Source of the DNA: Dillenia suffruticosa
Taxonomy: Eukaryota > Streptophyta > Magnoliopsida > Dilleniales > Dilleniaceae
Length of the DNA stretch: 64,000 nucleotides
Reading direction: 5' to 3'
Assembly: GCA_033439265.1 (NCBI GenBank)
Contig: JAVTVX010000021.1
Span: 14,535,001 to 14,599,000 of the forward strand
A program made the position numbers and the translations under genes. Positions 47,056-59,051 of the stretch are shown here, piece after piece; the stretch's first letter is position 1, and each line of letters opens with the position of its first letter. The notes below the pieces were generated by a model, which was not told where the DNA came from, made no database searches, and was given only the letters and a program-made list of their open reading frames with translations.

Positions 47056-48110
47056 CATAGGTAAGGAATATATAAAGAATTCAACTTCATGCTTATGTGT
47101 CATTAGATATTAGTCAAATGCCCATTAGTTAACGCAATTGATTAGTCATACTTACTCAAAATAAATTATTTTTACTTTTAGATATATGAGTAAGACAGGT
47201 CCAAAAGCTTTGTACCCAACTTTTCTTTTTTATTGGAGAAAATCAATGCAAGGATGCTAGGGCCAGTGAAGATAACCCAAGACCCAAATGTCAAGGAATA
47301 TGCCTTTTTATTTACAGGGTATCAGAATTGTTGAAAGATGGATAACCCAAATCGCTGAAAATGCAAATTATTAAAGAAATTTTCAAAATTATACGTGGGG
47401 TTTTCACAGTATAGTATTTTTTTATTTGAAATTTAAAAAATTTTAAATTTGATTTTCATTAACAGAACGCTCCATACTTTTTTATTTCGTAGTAAAATCT
47501 TAGACGTATCTTGTAACTAAAAAAAAAATGAAAATAATTATAATAGTAATATCTTCATATTTGTTTCATAAAGAAATTAAAATAATGCAATTGTAGGGCA
47601 ATAATTGAGCAAATTGCAAGGAGCTGGAATGTGGGTGTCCCTTACCAAAAGAAAATATAGAAAGCATCCTATTGGACCCACTCCATTTTTAATAGATCGC
47701 CATCATTGTTGACTTCAAATAGTATTGAAGCAAAATTTTGAGTCGGCTCCTTCCTTATGAAATTGACATACTAATAAAGAAAAGCTTAACAATTTTCACC
47801 GTCAATAATTAACTTTTTTAATTTAACGAAAATAGAATTATCAGTATTTAGTCTAATAATTTTAAAAATATTATATAAACCAAATAAGTCAAAAGGTTGA
47901 ATAGACTATATTATATGTGGCGGTTCATATCGATGTATTTCAATCAATTCTTAATCAAAATTTTATTTTAATCGATTAAAATATAATAATAAAAAACATC
48001 ACATAAAATTTTTTTAATTTGATTATTTACTCAATTTATTTATATAATTTTATTTCGTTATACACCTTTCTTTTAACGGTGTGTCATGATAAATAAATAT
48101 GAAAGGAATA
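44600..48110. other. AT-rich intergenic region, no gene recognised
   Basis: Unique sequence. It contains several CT microsatellites (46411-46436, 46663-46679, 46743-46777, 47007-47039, the last running into a TA array to 47055) and a short local repeat of 'atggtgggttgtctgtattt' (46471 and 46508). Short open frames here (for example 44605-44859 and 46373-46690) have no family features. Confidence 0.5.
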
Positions 48111-48169
48111 CTTTTTAGTAATTTTTTTTTCTTCTTTTAAAGAAAAAAAAAAGGAAAAAGAATTATAAG

Positions 48170-48499
48170 AAAATAGGTTGTCGCCACTTATGGAGAATTG
48201 GCTTTAATTTCTTTGGTCCCCAAGCAAGACATGTGGGAACGGTTCAAATGGTCGCTGTCCTCTCATTATATTGCGCGGTGGCCATAGATTTTCTCATCAT
48301 AATCTCTTTTGGATCTTTATGAATTTTCCACAATTCTTGTGGGACATAATCTTCTTAGCATTTTCTATCTCTTTCGGTTTTGAGCCGTTTTGGCCTTTCC
48401 CTTTGGTTCTTTCTTCCTTTTTTGCTTTTTTATTTCCACTTTTTAATCAATTTTTATGGGTTTTTTTTCCTAGGATGTAACTTGTAGTATCGCGCATTG

Positions 48500-48560
<61 letters not shown>
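48170..48560. repeat. Partial unassigned module upstream of PLT-4
   Basis: Matches the second half of the ~1 kb module in units 0-3 ('ttggtcccca', 'cataatctcttttg', 'aggatgtaacttgtag') and ends in a (GA)n array (48508-48557). Confidence 0.6.
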
Positions 48561-48562
<2 letters not shown>

Positions 48563-48599
48563 CTTGGCAATCCACTTTGAGTAGTATCATTGCACTTTG

Positions 48600-48830
48600 G
48601 CCAACTTCCTTCCCATGCCATGGGAAAATTAAATAAATGAAAAGGAGAAACAAAAGAGGAGATGGAAGATTTGAATCATTATATAATGAAAATGTTATTT
48701 TCCTTGACTCTTCCAAGAATTAGGATTATGATGGGTACTTTATATAAGTATTGCAATAATGATCACTTCACTTACGCATTTGACTAGTCGTCCATGTATC
48801 TTCATAAGGAAATTCATTAAATAGGCTCTT
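48600..48830. other. Retroelement-empty site upstream of PLT-4
   Basis: Continuous sequence 'cttccaagaattaggattatg' (48709-48729) corresponds to the two flanks of the LTR element in units 0, 2 and 3, with a single ATTAG instead of the duplicated 5-bp site. Downstream similarity to the PLT upstream region ('cataaggaaattcatt') confirms the homology. Confidence 0.65.
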
Positions 48831-48900
48831 GGGATTTCCCTTTTGGTTGGACAATCGTCCATCTTCGTAGGATGGGATACCCTTCTTTTATTTTTGTTTT

Positions 48901-48913
48901 GGGGGGGGGGGGG
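48901..48913. repeat. G homopolymer
   Basis: Thirteen consecutive G. Runs this long are prone to length error in sequencing. Confidence 0.9.
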
Positions 48914-48929
48914 TGTTAACAAGGAAGGC

Positions 48930-49920
48930 ATAGGCGCTCTTTCCTTTTCTTTCTGTGGCGTTGTAATGATTGAGTTATATTAGATGGTGATTCTCCGCTT
49001 ATAGACATACTAGCAACATCAATGCCGGCATAATTTAGTTTTAAAAGAAAATATTTTGAAATATTTAGGTACCACATAAGCATGCAATACAAATTTTTTT
49101 TTTAAATATAACTGAAAATTGAATTAAAAATGAAATATTCAAATACCCTTTTCTAAAATTTTCATATTAATATTTGAAGAGAAATTTTGAAATGTAATTA
49201 GAAGAAATATTAGTCACTAGAGTTCTTGTTTGGAATGCATCTTGTTAACAAGTAGTAACAATTTAATGATTCAAAATATGAATAATGCAATATCTTCTGA
49301 ATATCAAATATTTTCTTCTTTGATTTTAAAATCTCTCGGTATCAACGTCAAATAGACCGTACTGAGGCCATTTCCTTTCTCTTTCGGGACGAGACGACTT
49401 ACCTTGATAGGCAAACCCAACTGTTTGGACAACTAATTTTTCATCACATTGCAAAACTATACTCTTTCTCTCTCTCTCTCTCTCTCTCTGTGGCCATATA
49501 TCCTTAAAATTTATGGGCTCATGGGGTCACTCAAACTGGTCTCTTTCTACATTTCAGAGCAACTATTCGGTAGGTCTTGGACCACAATTTGACACTATCT
49601 TTTCCTATAAACACAATTGAGATGATGTGCATTTTTAACCATATGATTTGTTTTTCTATTATATATTTATAAATTAATGATGCATTTCACCTTTTTTTCA
49701 GATTAAAGCATTTTTTATTTTATCGTTTTTGAAATATTGATTTCTTACGATTTGAATTAATAAGAGATTTTTGAAAATTTGAGATTTAATAAATTTTTTA
49801 ATTAAAAAAATATTGATATAAATGATAATTTAAATTTTTATATAAAAAATTACTTATAATTTTTTAAAAATTATAAATTGAGTAAAGTTGAAAAAAAAAA
49901 TAAATTGAAATAGGCCGATA
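48930..49920. other. Intergenic sequence, nothing recognised
   Basis: AT-rich DNA with one CT tract (49466-49488). No coding or element signal. Confidence 0.4.
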
Positions 49921-49924
49921 AAAT

Positions 49925-51016
49925 TAGAATCGGACGGCTTTGGATGTAGTTGCTCACCGAAAGTAGAAAAAAAGGGGAAGGGAGAAGGACAAATGAAACC
50001 TCTGAAAAGTCAGCAATTCGAAGTCGACTTCACATCTACCTATGTAGGAAATTTGAACTTGGAAATGGACCCACAAGATGGGAGTGGAAAATCTGGCTGC
50101 TAAATCTGTCAACAACACATAAAATAAGAATTTCTATTTTTTTTTATATTCTCATTGAAAATATTTTCATCAAATTGTAAAAGGGGTAAGGTGATAAACT
50201 TAGTTTACTTGTCATTAAAGGACATCATGTGATAATAGTTTAACCCACCGAGTCAACAACTCATGTGCCGAGAGAGTCAACAACTCATGTGCATTTATTA
50301 TGCAAGATTTTTTATATTTAAAGATCTAAATTAATTATTATAAAATCCAATTTAAAGATTACTATTTTGATATCAATTTTTTTATTTACTTTGAGATGTT
50401 AATCAAAGAAGTTTAGTATCTGATAAATGATCGGTTCTATTTAGTATATTTTTAAATATATCAAATAATGTGTTTTACATAATATAGCCACATAGTTTTG
50501 GTGGTTTCAAATTTTAACACCAAAACTATGAGTTTGTCTGCCAAAATTTGGTCTTATAGGTATTCTAATGCAAGAACAGACTTAAAGAGGATTACATGAG
50601 TTTAACAAATACAAATACAATAGACACATACAAGCAATCATCACCATATTTTTATAACATTTAAACTTCTCAAATATTTATCTCTTTCGCAACATGCAAA
50701 TATTTCATTTTTAATATTTATCCATAGAATTAATGGATTATCTATTTTCATCTCTAGTAAGCATATGACTTAAATTATTTTCGAAATAATGACAACCCTT
50801 ACACATGTTTTAAGAAATAGGTTAAGTTGGGTTTAATGGAGTTTTCTGCTTCCTGTGTATCCGTATTTCTTACCCTCGTGCTATTTTTGGGTTTTTATCC
50901 TCATGCGGATTTTGTCTGCATTGTAGTTGTAGTATTCCCTCTAGTTAAATAAATTTTCCCTTTTCACACACACACACACTCTGAGAGAGAGAGAGAGTTC
51001 TTTTCACACACACACT

Positions 51017-51055
<39 letters not shown>

Positions 51056-51119
51056 TTTGGTTTGACAAGAAGGTCACATGGGTCCAATAGATTTATGACA
51101 TAAGCTTATTATGGGGGTC
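49925..51119 (+). promoter_or_regulatory. Upstream region of PLT-4 (start of the 4.6 kb tandem unit)
   Basis: Homologous to 54385-55723 in front of PLT-5, with blocks such as 'gaaaatctggctgctaaatctgtc' and 'aggattacatgagtttaacaaatac'. A local direct repeat of 'ttttcacacacacactctgagaga' lies at 50960-51053. These upstream regions differ from those of PLT-1 to PLT-3, so regulation of the two groups may differ. Confidence 0.45.
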
Positions 51120-51127
51120 TATTTAAG
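51120..51127 (+). promoter_or_regulatory. TATA-like box of PLT-4
   Basis: TATTTAAG followed by GTGCAAGTGCAGCTTGGCC, the same context as the other copies. Confidence 0.6.
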
Positions 51128-51155
51128 TGCAAGTGCAGCTTGGCCACAGCTTCTC

Positions 51156-51194
51156 ATGACCCACCGTCGGTTTATGGCCACTGGAAAAATTTGA
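51156..51194 (+). other. 12-codon uORF in the PLT-4 leader
   Basis: The frame starts at ATG 51156, contains a second in-frame ATG at 51174 (the position of the uORF start in the other copies) and stops at TGA 51192-51194. It encodes MTHRRFMATGKI. PLT-5 has only the three-codon form. Confidence 0.45.
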
Positions 51195-51250
51195 TCTTTT
51201 GAGAGAAGAGAGCCCTCCCTCCCCTAACATTCCCCCCCTCTCTCTAAGAG

Positions 51251-52556
51251 ATGGATGGCCAGAAAGCTGTGGCTAATGGTATGTCTGGGCAAATCCAGAA
51301 ATCTCTGGCAGACTTTGATCCTCCTAAGAAGGCCCCAAGGAACAAATATGCCCTTGGTTGTGCAGTCTTAGCTTCCTTGTCCTCTATTTTGCTTGGCTAT
51401 GGTACAATCTCTCTCTCTCTTCCCCCCTCTCTCTCTAAGCTCCCAGAATTCGATTTTACCCAAAAATGTAAACCATAATTTATCAATATTCATATCCTCC
51501 CCTCCATAGACACGCACAGCTACATGCTCTAAGTAACCTCTCTCTTGTTAACTTTGGACTTATCATCTCTCTCTCTCTCCGACTAATTAACGAACTAACT
51601 ATCCAAATGTATTTTTCTTGTAATTGTATCTTTGAATTCTCAGACATAGGAGTGATGAGTGGAGCGCAAATATACATACAGGCCGACCTCCATCTATCGG
51701 ACGTCCAAGTGGAGATTCTAGTCGGCATCCTCAACCTCTTCTCCCTTGTCGGGTCTCTCGCCGCCGGCCGCACCTCCGACTGGCTTGGCCGCCGCAAAAC
51801 CATTGTCTTTGCCGCCGCCATATTCTTCACCGGCGCCCTCCTCATGGGCTTCGCCACCAACTATACTTTTCTCATGTTTGGTCGCTTTGTCGCCGGTGTC
51901 GGCGTCGGCTACGCTCTCATGATTGCTCCTGTTTACACTGCTGAAGTCTCTCCTGCTTCTACAAGAGGCTTCTTGGTTTCCTTCCCTGAAGTTTTCATTA
52001 ATGGAGGTATTTAAATATTTATTTTTTAAAAAAGATTGTTGTTTACGAGAGTTTGGTCATGGTGCCTTTAATTAAGTTCTTGTATTCCAGTGTTTGTACG
52101 AAAGAAATAAGAAGAGAATTTTACTTTTTAATAATTTAACTCAGATAGGATTTAATAAAATACAATTTTAGTAGGATTTAATTGAATTAAAATATAATTT
52201 ATTATGAAATGTTATTAAATAAATTTTTATAGTAAAAAGTAAAAAATATTTTCTAATAATATAATTTTCTCTCTTTTTTTAATTATATACCTTTTGCTTT
52301 AAATCTTTTCTCAAATATGTAAAGTCACAAATTATTTGGATTAAAAAGTGAAATCTTTACATGCGAGAAAAGGACAAAAATGGAGTTTTTCCCTTCTGGA
52401 ATCTGGGCCCCACGTTACAACGTTATTGCATCACGTGATTCATTTTTAGTATCAAGTCTTTAAAATTTTTTAATATTTTAAAGTTTTATTGAAGCCGATA
52501 TTAATTTGCCAAGGAAAGATAGAAAATAAATGGAAATCGAAACGGAGAACCTCAAT

Positions 52557-52595
<39 letters not shown>

Positions 52596-54118
52596 TAGGA
52601 TAGATTCATGCTATTTAAAATTTTATTATTAAAAAAATAAAATTTTTAAATAATTAAAATTCACTCTAACCACCTATGTCCCTAGAATTTAGTACCCACA
52701 CCATGAGATCGATGAAACTCTTATTTATTATCTAAGCACTATACAATGTAAAATAATACATGACACAGACTAAATCTTAATATCAAATTTTAAGATTGAA
52801 ACTCTTATATTTCAATTTTTTATTTTATTATTTCTAAAATTTATTATTACAATGCTGAAGAAATAACAAATATAGACCAGAACGATTAAAAGGTTATTAT
52901 TGAATATAATATTATACCGTCTCTTTTAATTAATTTGTAATGGTAAATTGTCTTAGAATGTTCAAAATTATCTATTTATCTCGCATCTTCCCGTGATTCT
53001 TCTTCGTTTTTTAATTTAGTTTTGGGTAATTTTCAGGTATATTACTTGGCTATGTCTCTAACTATGGCTTCTCAAAGCTCCCAACCCACCTTGGCTGGCG
53101 CTTCATGCTTGGAATCGGGATAGTCCCGAGCATTTTCCTCGCAGTAGGCGTCCTGGCAATGCCCGAAAGCCCTCGCTGGCTCGTCATGCAGGGTCGGCTC
53201 GGCGAAGCCAAGCAAGTCCTCAACAAAACCTCAGACTCCAAAGAAGAAGCCGAGTTTCGCTTGGCCGACATCAAAGCCGCGGCTCACATTCCCTTAGACT
53301 GCCAAGACGACGTCGTTGCAGTCCCGAAGAGGGTCTCGCACGGGAGTGACGTGTGGAAAGAACTCTTGGTACATCCTACACCGTCCGTTCGTCATATTTT
53401 AATCGCAGGCATTGGAATCCACTTCTTCCAACAGGCTTCAGGCATAGACGCCGTCGTTCTGTACAGCCCAAAAATCTTTGAAAAAGCTGGGATCCATTCA
53501 GACGACCAGAAATTACTTGCAACCATAGCTGTTGGATTTGTGAAGACCCTTTTCATCTTAGTGGCCACATTTCTGCTAGACAGGGTCGGACGGCGCCCGT
53601 TGCTTCTAACTAGTGTTGGTGGCATGATTGCTTCACTAGCCACCCTTGGAATTGCACTGACCGTGATTGAACACTCGGACACCAAGCTCATGTGGGCCAT
53701 AGGGTTGTGCATATGCATGGTTTTGGCTTACGTGGCAACTTTCTCAATTGGGATGGGGCCCATTACTTGGGTCTATAGTAGCGAGATATTTCCCTTGAAG
53801 TTAAGGGCACAAGGGACAAGTTTGGGTGTGGTGACGAACAGGGTAATAAGCGGGACTGTTAGTATGTCCTTTATAAGTTTGTATAAGGCCATTACTATTG
53901 GCGGATCCTTCTTTTTGTATGCGGGGATTGCTAGTGTGGCTTGGATTTTCTTCTATTTTCTTCTGCCCGAGACGCAGGGGAAGACACTTGAGGAAATGGA
54001 GGAATTGTTTGGGAACTTGTGTTGGAAGTTTGATCAGAAGAGGAAGAATGAGAATCTTAAAGGGGGAAATGTGGAGGGTGAGGTAAATGGGCACGTTCAA
54101 TTAGGGTCTAGAGGGTGA
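51251..54118 (+). CDS. PLT: Polyol/monosaccharide transporter PLT-4
   Basis: Predicted 531 residues. Exons are 51251-51401, 51644-52006 and 53037-54118; introns are 242 and 1030 bp, GT-AG, phase 1. All core sugar-porter motifs are intact: GRTSDWLGRRKT, APVYTAEVSP, PESPRWL, QQASGID, DRVGRRPL, GPITWVYSSEIFP with Trp416 retained, and PETQGKTLEE. Of the five copies it is the closest to a standard PLT. It shares LHLSDVQVE, GFATNYTFLMFGRF and GVLAMPESP with PLT-5, so the two form the second subgroup. It is probably a plasma-membrane H+/polyol symporter. A 33-bp T run in intron 2 (52558-52590) is harmless to coding. Confidence 0.93.
52558..52590. repeat. Poly(T) run in PLT-4 intron 2
   Basis: About 33 consecutive T. 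The other copies have shorter, interrupted T runs at the equivalent place. Confidence 0.85.
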
Positions 54119-54375
54119 ATTTCATGGCTTTAGATGAAGGGTATGGTAGTAAACAGTGTTGGGTGAAAAGGGGTTTCTGGGTTTTTGCCAATGGGGAAAA
54201 ATGTGGTCGGTATGGAATGGAAACAAAGTAGCTTGAAAGATTGGGATATGAAATTAAAAGAAAAAAGAAAAAAGAAAAAAGAGTTTATGTATTATGTAGT
54301 CTCTCTCTCAAACATCAAACATGTACCAGAGGTTTAGATTTGTGCAAAATTCAAAATACATAATAATAGTCCCCT
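54119..54375 (+). repeat. Conserved 3' flank of PLT-4
   Basis: Same 3' block as the other copies, cut short at 54375, where the next tandem unit starts. Confidence 0.5.
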
Positions 54376-54384
54376 GATTAACTA

Positions 54385-55723
54385 AAATTCGGATGGCTTT
54401 GGTTGTAGTTGTTCAACGAAAGTTCGAGAAAATGGGAAGGGAAAAGTACTAATGAAATCATTAAAAAGTCAGCAATTGGATTGGAAGTCGACTGCACATC
54501 TATCTATGGAGGAAATTTGAACTTTGAAATGGACCCACAACATGGGAGTGGAAAATCTGGCAGCTAAATCTGTCCACAGATAAAATAAGAAATTTCTATT
54601 TTATATATTCTTATTGAAAATATTTACAGCAAATGGTAAAAGGGATAAGTGCTAAAACTTTGTTTTCATGTCACGAAAGGACATCATGTGATAGAAGTTT
54701 AGCCCACAAACTCAATAACTCATGTGCATCTATTTAGTATATTTTTAGAAACCTAATTCAAAAACTTAATTAATTCAATTCATTGCGAAATCTAATTTAA
54801 AAGTTGGTTATTTGTTTTATTTATGTTTAGTATATTTTTAAATATAACAAATAATGAATTTTACATATTTAATATAGCCACATGGTTCTAGTGGTTTTGA
54901 ATTTTTGTATTAAAATTAAAATTAATCAATGAAAATTATTTTATGCGAAGAAATTTAAGCAGTCATATCAACAATATTTATTTATTAAAATAATACTATA
55001 AATTAATTATTTTTTTTAAAGATTTCATATTTAAATCTTTGTGATCGTTACCTTATGTAATAAAAAAATTGATTATAAACAAAGCCGAATAATACTCTTT
55101 CATCAGAGATAATTTCTTATTCACTCCAAAATAAGAATTAATTTCAATTTTTAACACCAAAACTAAGATGCTGTTTGTTAAAATTTGGTCTCACAGGTAT
55201 TTTAATGCAAGAACACACTTAAAAGAGGATTACATGAGTTTAACAAATACAAATACCATAGCCATCACCATATTTTTGCAATATTTAAACTTTTCAAATT
55301 TTTTTCTCTTTTGTAGATGCAAATTTTTTACTTTTAAGATTTATTGATAGAATAAATGAATTTTCTATTTTCACAGCATGCATCTTAAATTATTTTTGAA
55401 ACAACTTTGACTCTTACACATGTTTTAAGAAATAAATTAAGTTGGTTTTTTTGATGAATTATTTTTTATTTACGATATTTAGATTTTATTTGATTAATGT
55501 GATTCTATTATGAAATTTTTTAGTTCAATCTTTTTTAATTTGTTAATTAATTTTAAAATTTATGATTAAAAAAAATATAGTATCGATGACTGCATTAACA
55601 AGAGTTTAGTCAAGCTGGTTTTAATGGAATTTTCTGCTTCCGAGAAAGAGAGAAGAGCCTTTGGCTTGACAAAAAGGTCATGTGGGTCCAATGCATTGAT
55701 GATCTGAGCATATTATGGGGCTC
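54385..55723 (+). promoter_or_regulatory. Upstream region of PLT-5
   Basis: Tandem copy of the PLT-4 upstream region, lacking the CA/GA repeats found there at 50967-51052. The PLT-4 to PLT-5 repeat period is about 4.6 kb. Confidence 0.45.
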
Positions 55724-55731
55724 TATTTAAG
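55724..55731 (+). promoter_or_regulatory. TATA-like box of PLT-5
   Basis: TATTTAAG in the conserved context, ~134 bp before the start codon. Confidence 0.6.
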
Positions 55732-55777
55732 TGCAAGGGCGGCTTAGCCACAGCCACTGATAAACCACACTGGGCTT

Positions 55778-55789
55778 ATGGCTGCTTGA
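55778..55789 (+). other. Three-codon uORF in the PLT-5 leader
   Basis: ATGGCTGCTTGA, the counterpart of the PLT-1 uORF. Confidence 0.45.
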
Positions 55790-55857
55790 AAATTGAATCT
55801 TTTGAGAGAAGAGAGCGCTCTCTTCCCTGACATTCCCCTCTCTCTCTCTCTTTCTCG

Positions 55858-58800
55858 ATGGATGGCAATAAAGCTGAGGCGAATGGTGTGTCTGGGCAAA
55901 CCCAGAAATCTCTGGCAGACTTTGATCCTCCAAAGAAGGCCCCAAGGAACAAATATGCCCTTGCTTGTGCAATCTTAGCTTCCTTGTCCTCTATTTTGCT
56001 TGGTTATGGTACTCTCTCTCTCTCTCTCGCTGTCTCTCTCTCTACTCGAGTGGCCTAATATCAAAATTATCTTCAAATTCAAACCCATCTTTTATTTTTT
56101 TTTGGGATGAAAATAGATTCACCATAATTTATAATATGTTCCTCTTTCTATCTTCACACCAAGATGGTGACGTAGAAATTTGCTATTAAATAATTTTTTC
56201 TTTACACGAGTTTTCATAATTTATTATTAAAAACATAAGTATTTGATTTTGTGAAATTTATCATCATATTTTTTCAATAAAATTTGCATATACTCTCTCT
56301 CTCTCTCCCCAAGCTCCCAGAATTTGATTTTACCCAAAGATGAAAACCATAATTAACGAACCTCTCTCTTGTTAACTTTGTACTTATCATCTCTCTCTCC
56401 CCAACTGATTAACGAACTGACTAACCAAATGTATTTTTCTTGTAATTGTTTCCTTGAATTTTCAGACACAGGAGTACTGAGTGGAGCGCAAATTTACATA
56501 CAGGACGACCTCCATCTATCGGACGTCCAAGTGGAGGTTCTAGTCGGCATCATCAACCTCTGTTCCCTCGTCGGGTCTCTAGCAGCCGGCCGCACCTCCG
56601 ACTGGCTCGGCCGCCGCTACACCATTGTCTTTGCCGCCGCCATATTCTTCACCGGCGCCCTCCTCATGGGCTTCGCCACCAACTATACTTTTCTCATGTT
56701 TGGTCGATTTGTCGCCGGTATCGGCGTCGGCTACGCTCTCATGATTGCTCCTGTTTACACTGCTGAACTCTCTTCTGCTTCTACGAGAGGCTTCTTGGTT
56801 TCCTTCCCTGAAGTTTTCATTAATGCAGGTACTTAAATTTATATATTTTTTAAAAACTGTTGGTTACGAGAGTTTATCAAGGCCAATTCGTCCCTGGTGG
56901 CTTGAATTAAGGTCTTATGTTTGATTGAGTACGAAGAAAATAAGGGCAGTGTCGGTTCAAATAAAATTTAATAAAATTTAATTCAATATAGAATTTAATA
57001 GGATCAATAAGGGTGGTTATGATTTATTAAAAAAAATTAAAATTTTATCATATCACACGAGGCAAAAGTTCATATTAATATATTTCAAAAATTCATTTAA
57101 AAAATAGAATTTATTATGAGATGTTATCGGATAGAATTTTAAATAAATTTTTATAATAAAAAGTAAAAATATTTTCCAATAATATAATTTGTCTTTTCCT
57201 TTTTTTTTGGAAGTATACACCTTTTGCTTTAAAGCTTTCCTTGTGAAGTCGGAAATTATTTTGACTAATAAAGTGAGATCCTCATCGAGTGGAATGAAAT
57301 TGGAATGCTAGAAAAGGGCAAAAAGGAGTTTTCACGTCTGGAATCTGGGCCCCACAGAAAATAATTGGAAATCGAAAAGGAGAACAAACCCAATGTGTGT
57401 GTGTGGTTTTCTGTTTTTTAAAGATAGATTCAGGCTATTTAACATTTTATTATTAATTTTTTTTTTTTTATTTTAAATAATTAAAATTTATTCTCAGCAC
57501 CCATGTCCTCAGGGTTTAATACCCATGAGATGGTAAGACTCTTATTTTAAATTGATAATATTTAAAAATTGTTAGTCGGCTGAATCTAACATATTAATTG
57601 TCCAAATCCAACTTAAAAGCACCAATTTTATGATCTTAATACCATTTCCGTCCTCGTACTGTTTAGGATAAGTTTTAATTTTAAATTTTGAAGTCAACAA
57701 CCTTGTGGATCTTACTATTCACAAAAATAAAAACTCTTATATTTCTTTTTTTTTTTTTGGCTTCATTCTTTCTACAGTTTATTATTCCGCTACCGAGGAA
57801 ATAACAAAACATAGACCCCTGCGATCAGAAGAGTATTATTGAATATGATCTTATGCTGTTTTTTAATAGAAAATTTTCTTGGAATGTTCAACATTACCTA
57901 TTTATCTCACATTTTCCCATGATTCTTCTTCTGTTTTTAATTTATTTTTTTAGTAATTTTCAGGTGTATTACTTGGCTATGTCTCAAACTATGCCTTCTC
58001 AAAGCTTCCAACCCACCTCAGCTGGCGCTTCATGCTTGGAATCGGGGTTGTCCCGAGCATTTTCCTCGCTGTAGGCGTCCTCGCAATGCCCGAAAGCCCT
58101 CGCTGGCTCGTCATGCAGGGTCGGCTCGGCGATGCCAAGAAAGTCCTCAACAAAACCTCAGACTCCAAAGAAGAAGCCGAGTCTCGCTTGGCCGACATCA
58201 AAGCCGCGGCTCACATTCCCTTAGACTGCCAAGACGACGTCGTTGCAGTACCAAAGAGGGTCTCGGACGGTAGTGACGTGTGGAAAGAACTCTTGCTACA
58301 TCCTACACCGGCCGTTCGTCACATTTTAATTGCAGCCATTGGAATCCACTTCTTCCAACAATCTTCAGGCATAGACGCTGTCGTTCTGTACAGCCCAAGA
58401 ATTTTTGAAAAAGCTGGGATCGAATCAGACAACCAGAAATTACTTGCAACTATAGCCGTTGGATTTGCCAAGACCCTTTTCGTCTTAGTGGCCACATTTC
58501 TACTAGACAGGGTCGGACGGCGCCCGTTGCTTCTAACTAGTGCTGGTGGCATGATTGCCTCACTAACCACCCTTGGAATTGCACTGACCGTGATTGAACA
58601 CTCGGACACCAAGCTCATGTGGGCCATAGGGTTGTGCATATGCATGGTTTTGGCTTGCGTGGCAACTTTCTCAATTGGGATGGGGCCCATTGCTTGGGTC
58701 TATACTAGCGAGATATTTCCCTTGAAGTTAAGGGCACAAGGGACAAGTTTGGGTGTGGTGACGAACAGGGTAATGAGCGGGACTGTTGCTATGTCTTTTA

Positions 58801-59051
58801 TAAGTTTGTATAAGGCCATTACTATTGGTGGATCCTTCCTTTTGTTTGCGGGGATTGCTAGTGTGGCTTGGATTTTTTTCTATTTTCTACTGCCTGAGAC
58901 ACAAGGGAAGACGCTCGAGGAAATGGAGGTATTGTTTGGGAACTTGTGTTGGAAGTTTGATCAGAGGAGGAAGAATGAGAATCTTAAAGGGGGAAATGTG
59001 GAGGGTGTGGGAAATGGGCAGGTTCAATTGGGGCTAGAGGGTGAATTCTAG
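55858..59051 (+). CDS. PLT: Polyol/monosaccharide transporter PLT-5 (most diverged copy)
   Basis: Predicted 533 residues. Exons are 55858-56008, 56466-56828 and 57964-59051; introns are 457 and 1135 bp, GT-AG, phase 1. It has PESPRWL, QQSSGID, DRVGRRPL, GPIAWVYTSEIFP (Trp416 kept) and PETQGKTLEE. It departs from the other copies at several conserved sites: DTGVLSG for DIGVMSG (51-57), Tyr102 for Lys in the GRR(K/Y)T loop, Ser154 for Pro in the VYTAE(I/L)SP motif, and Ala for Gly at the exon 2/3 boundary (INAG). A one-base loss near the end shifts the last codons, so the tail ends LEGEF instead of ARG. The frame is otherwise open. It may be functional but under weaker or altered constraint. 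Confidence 0.9.
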
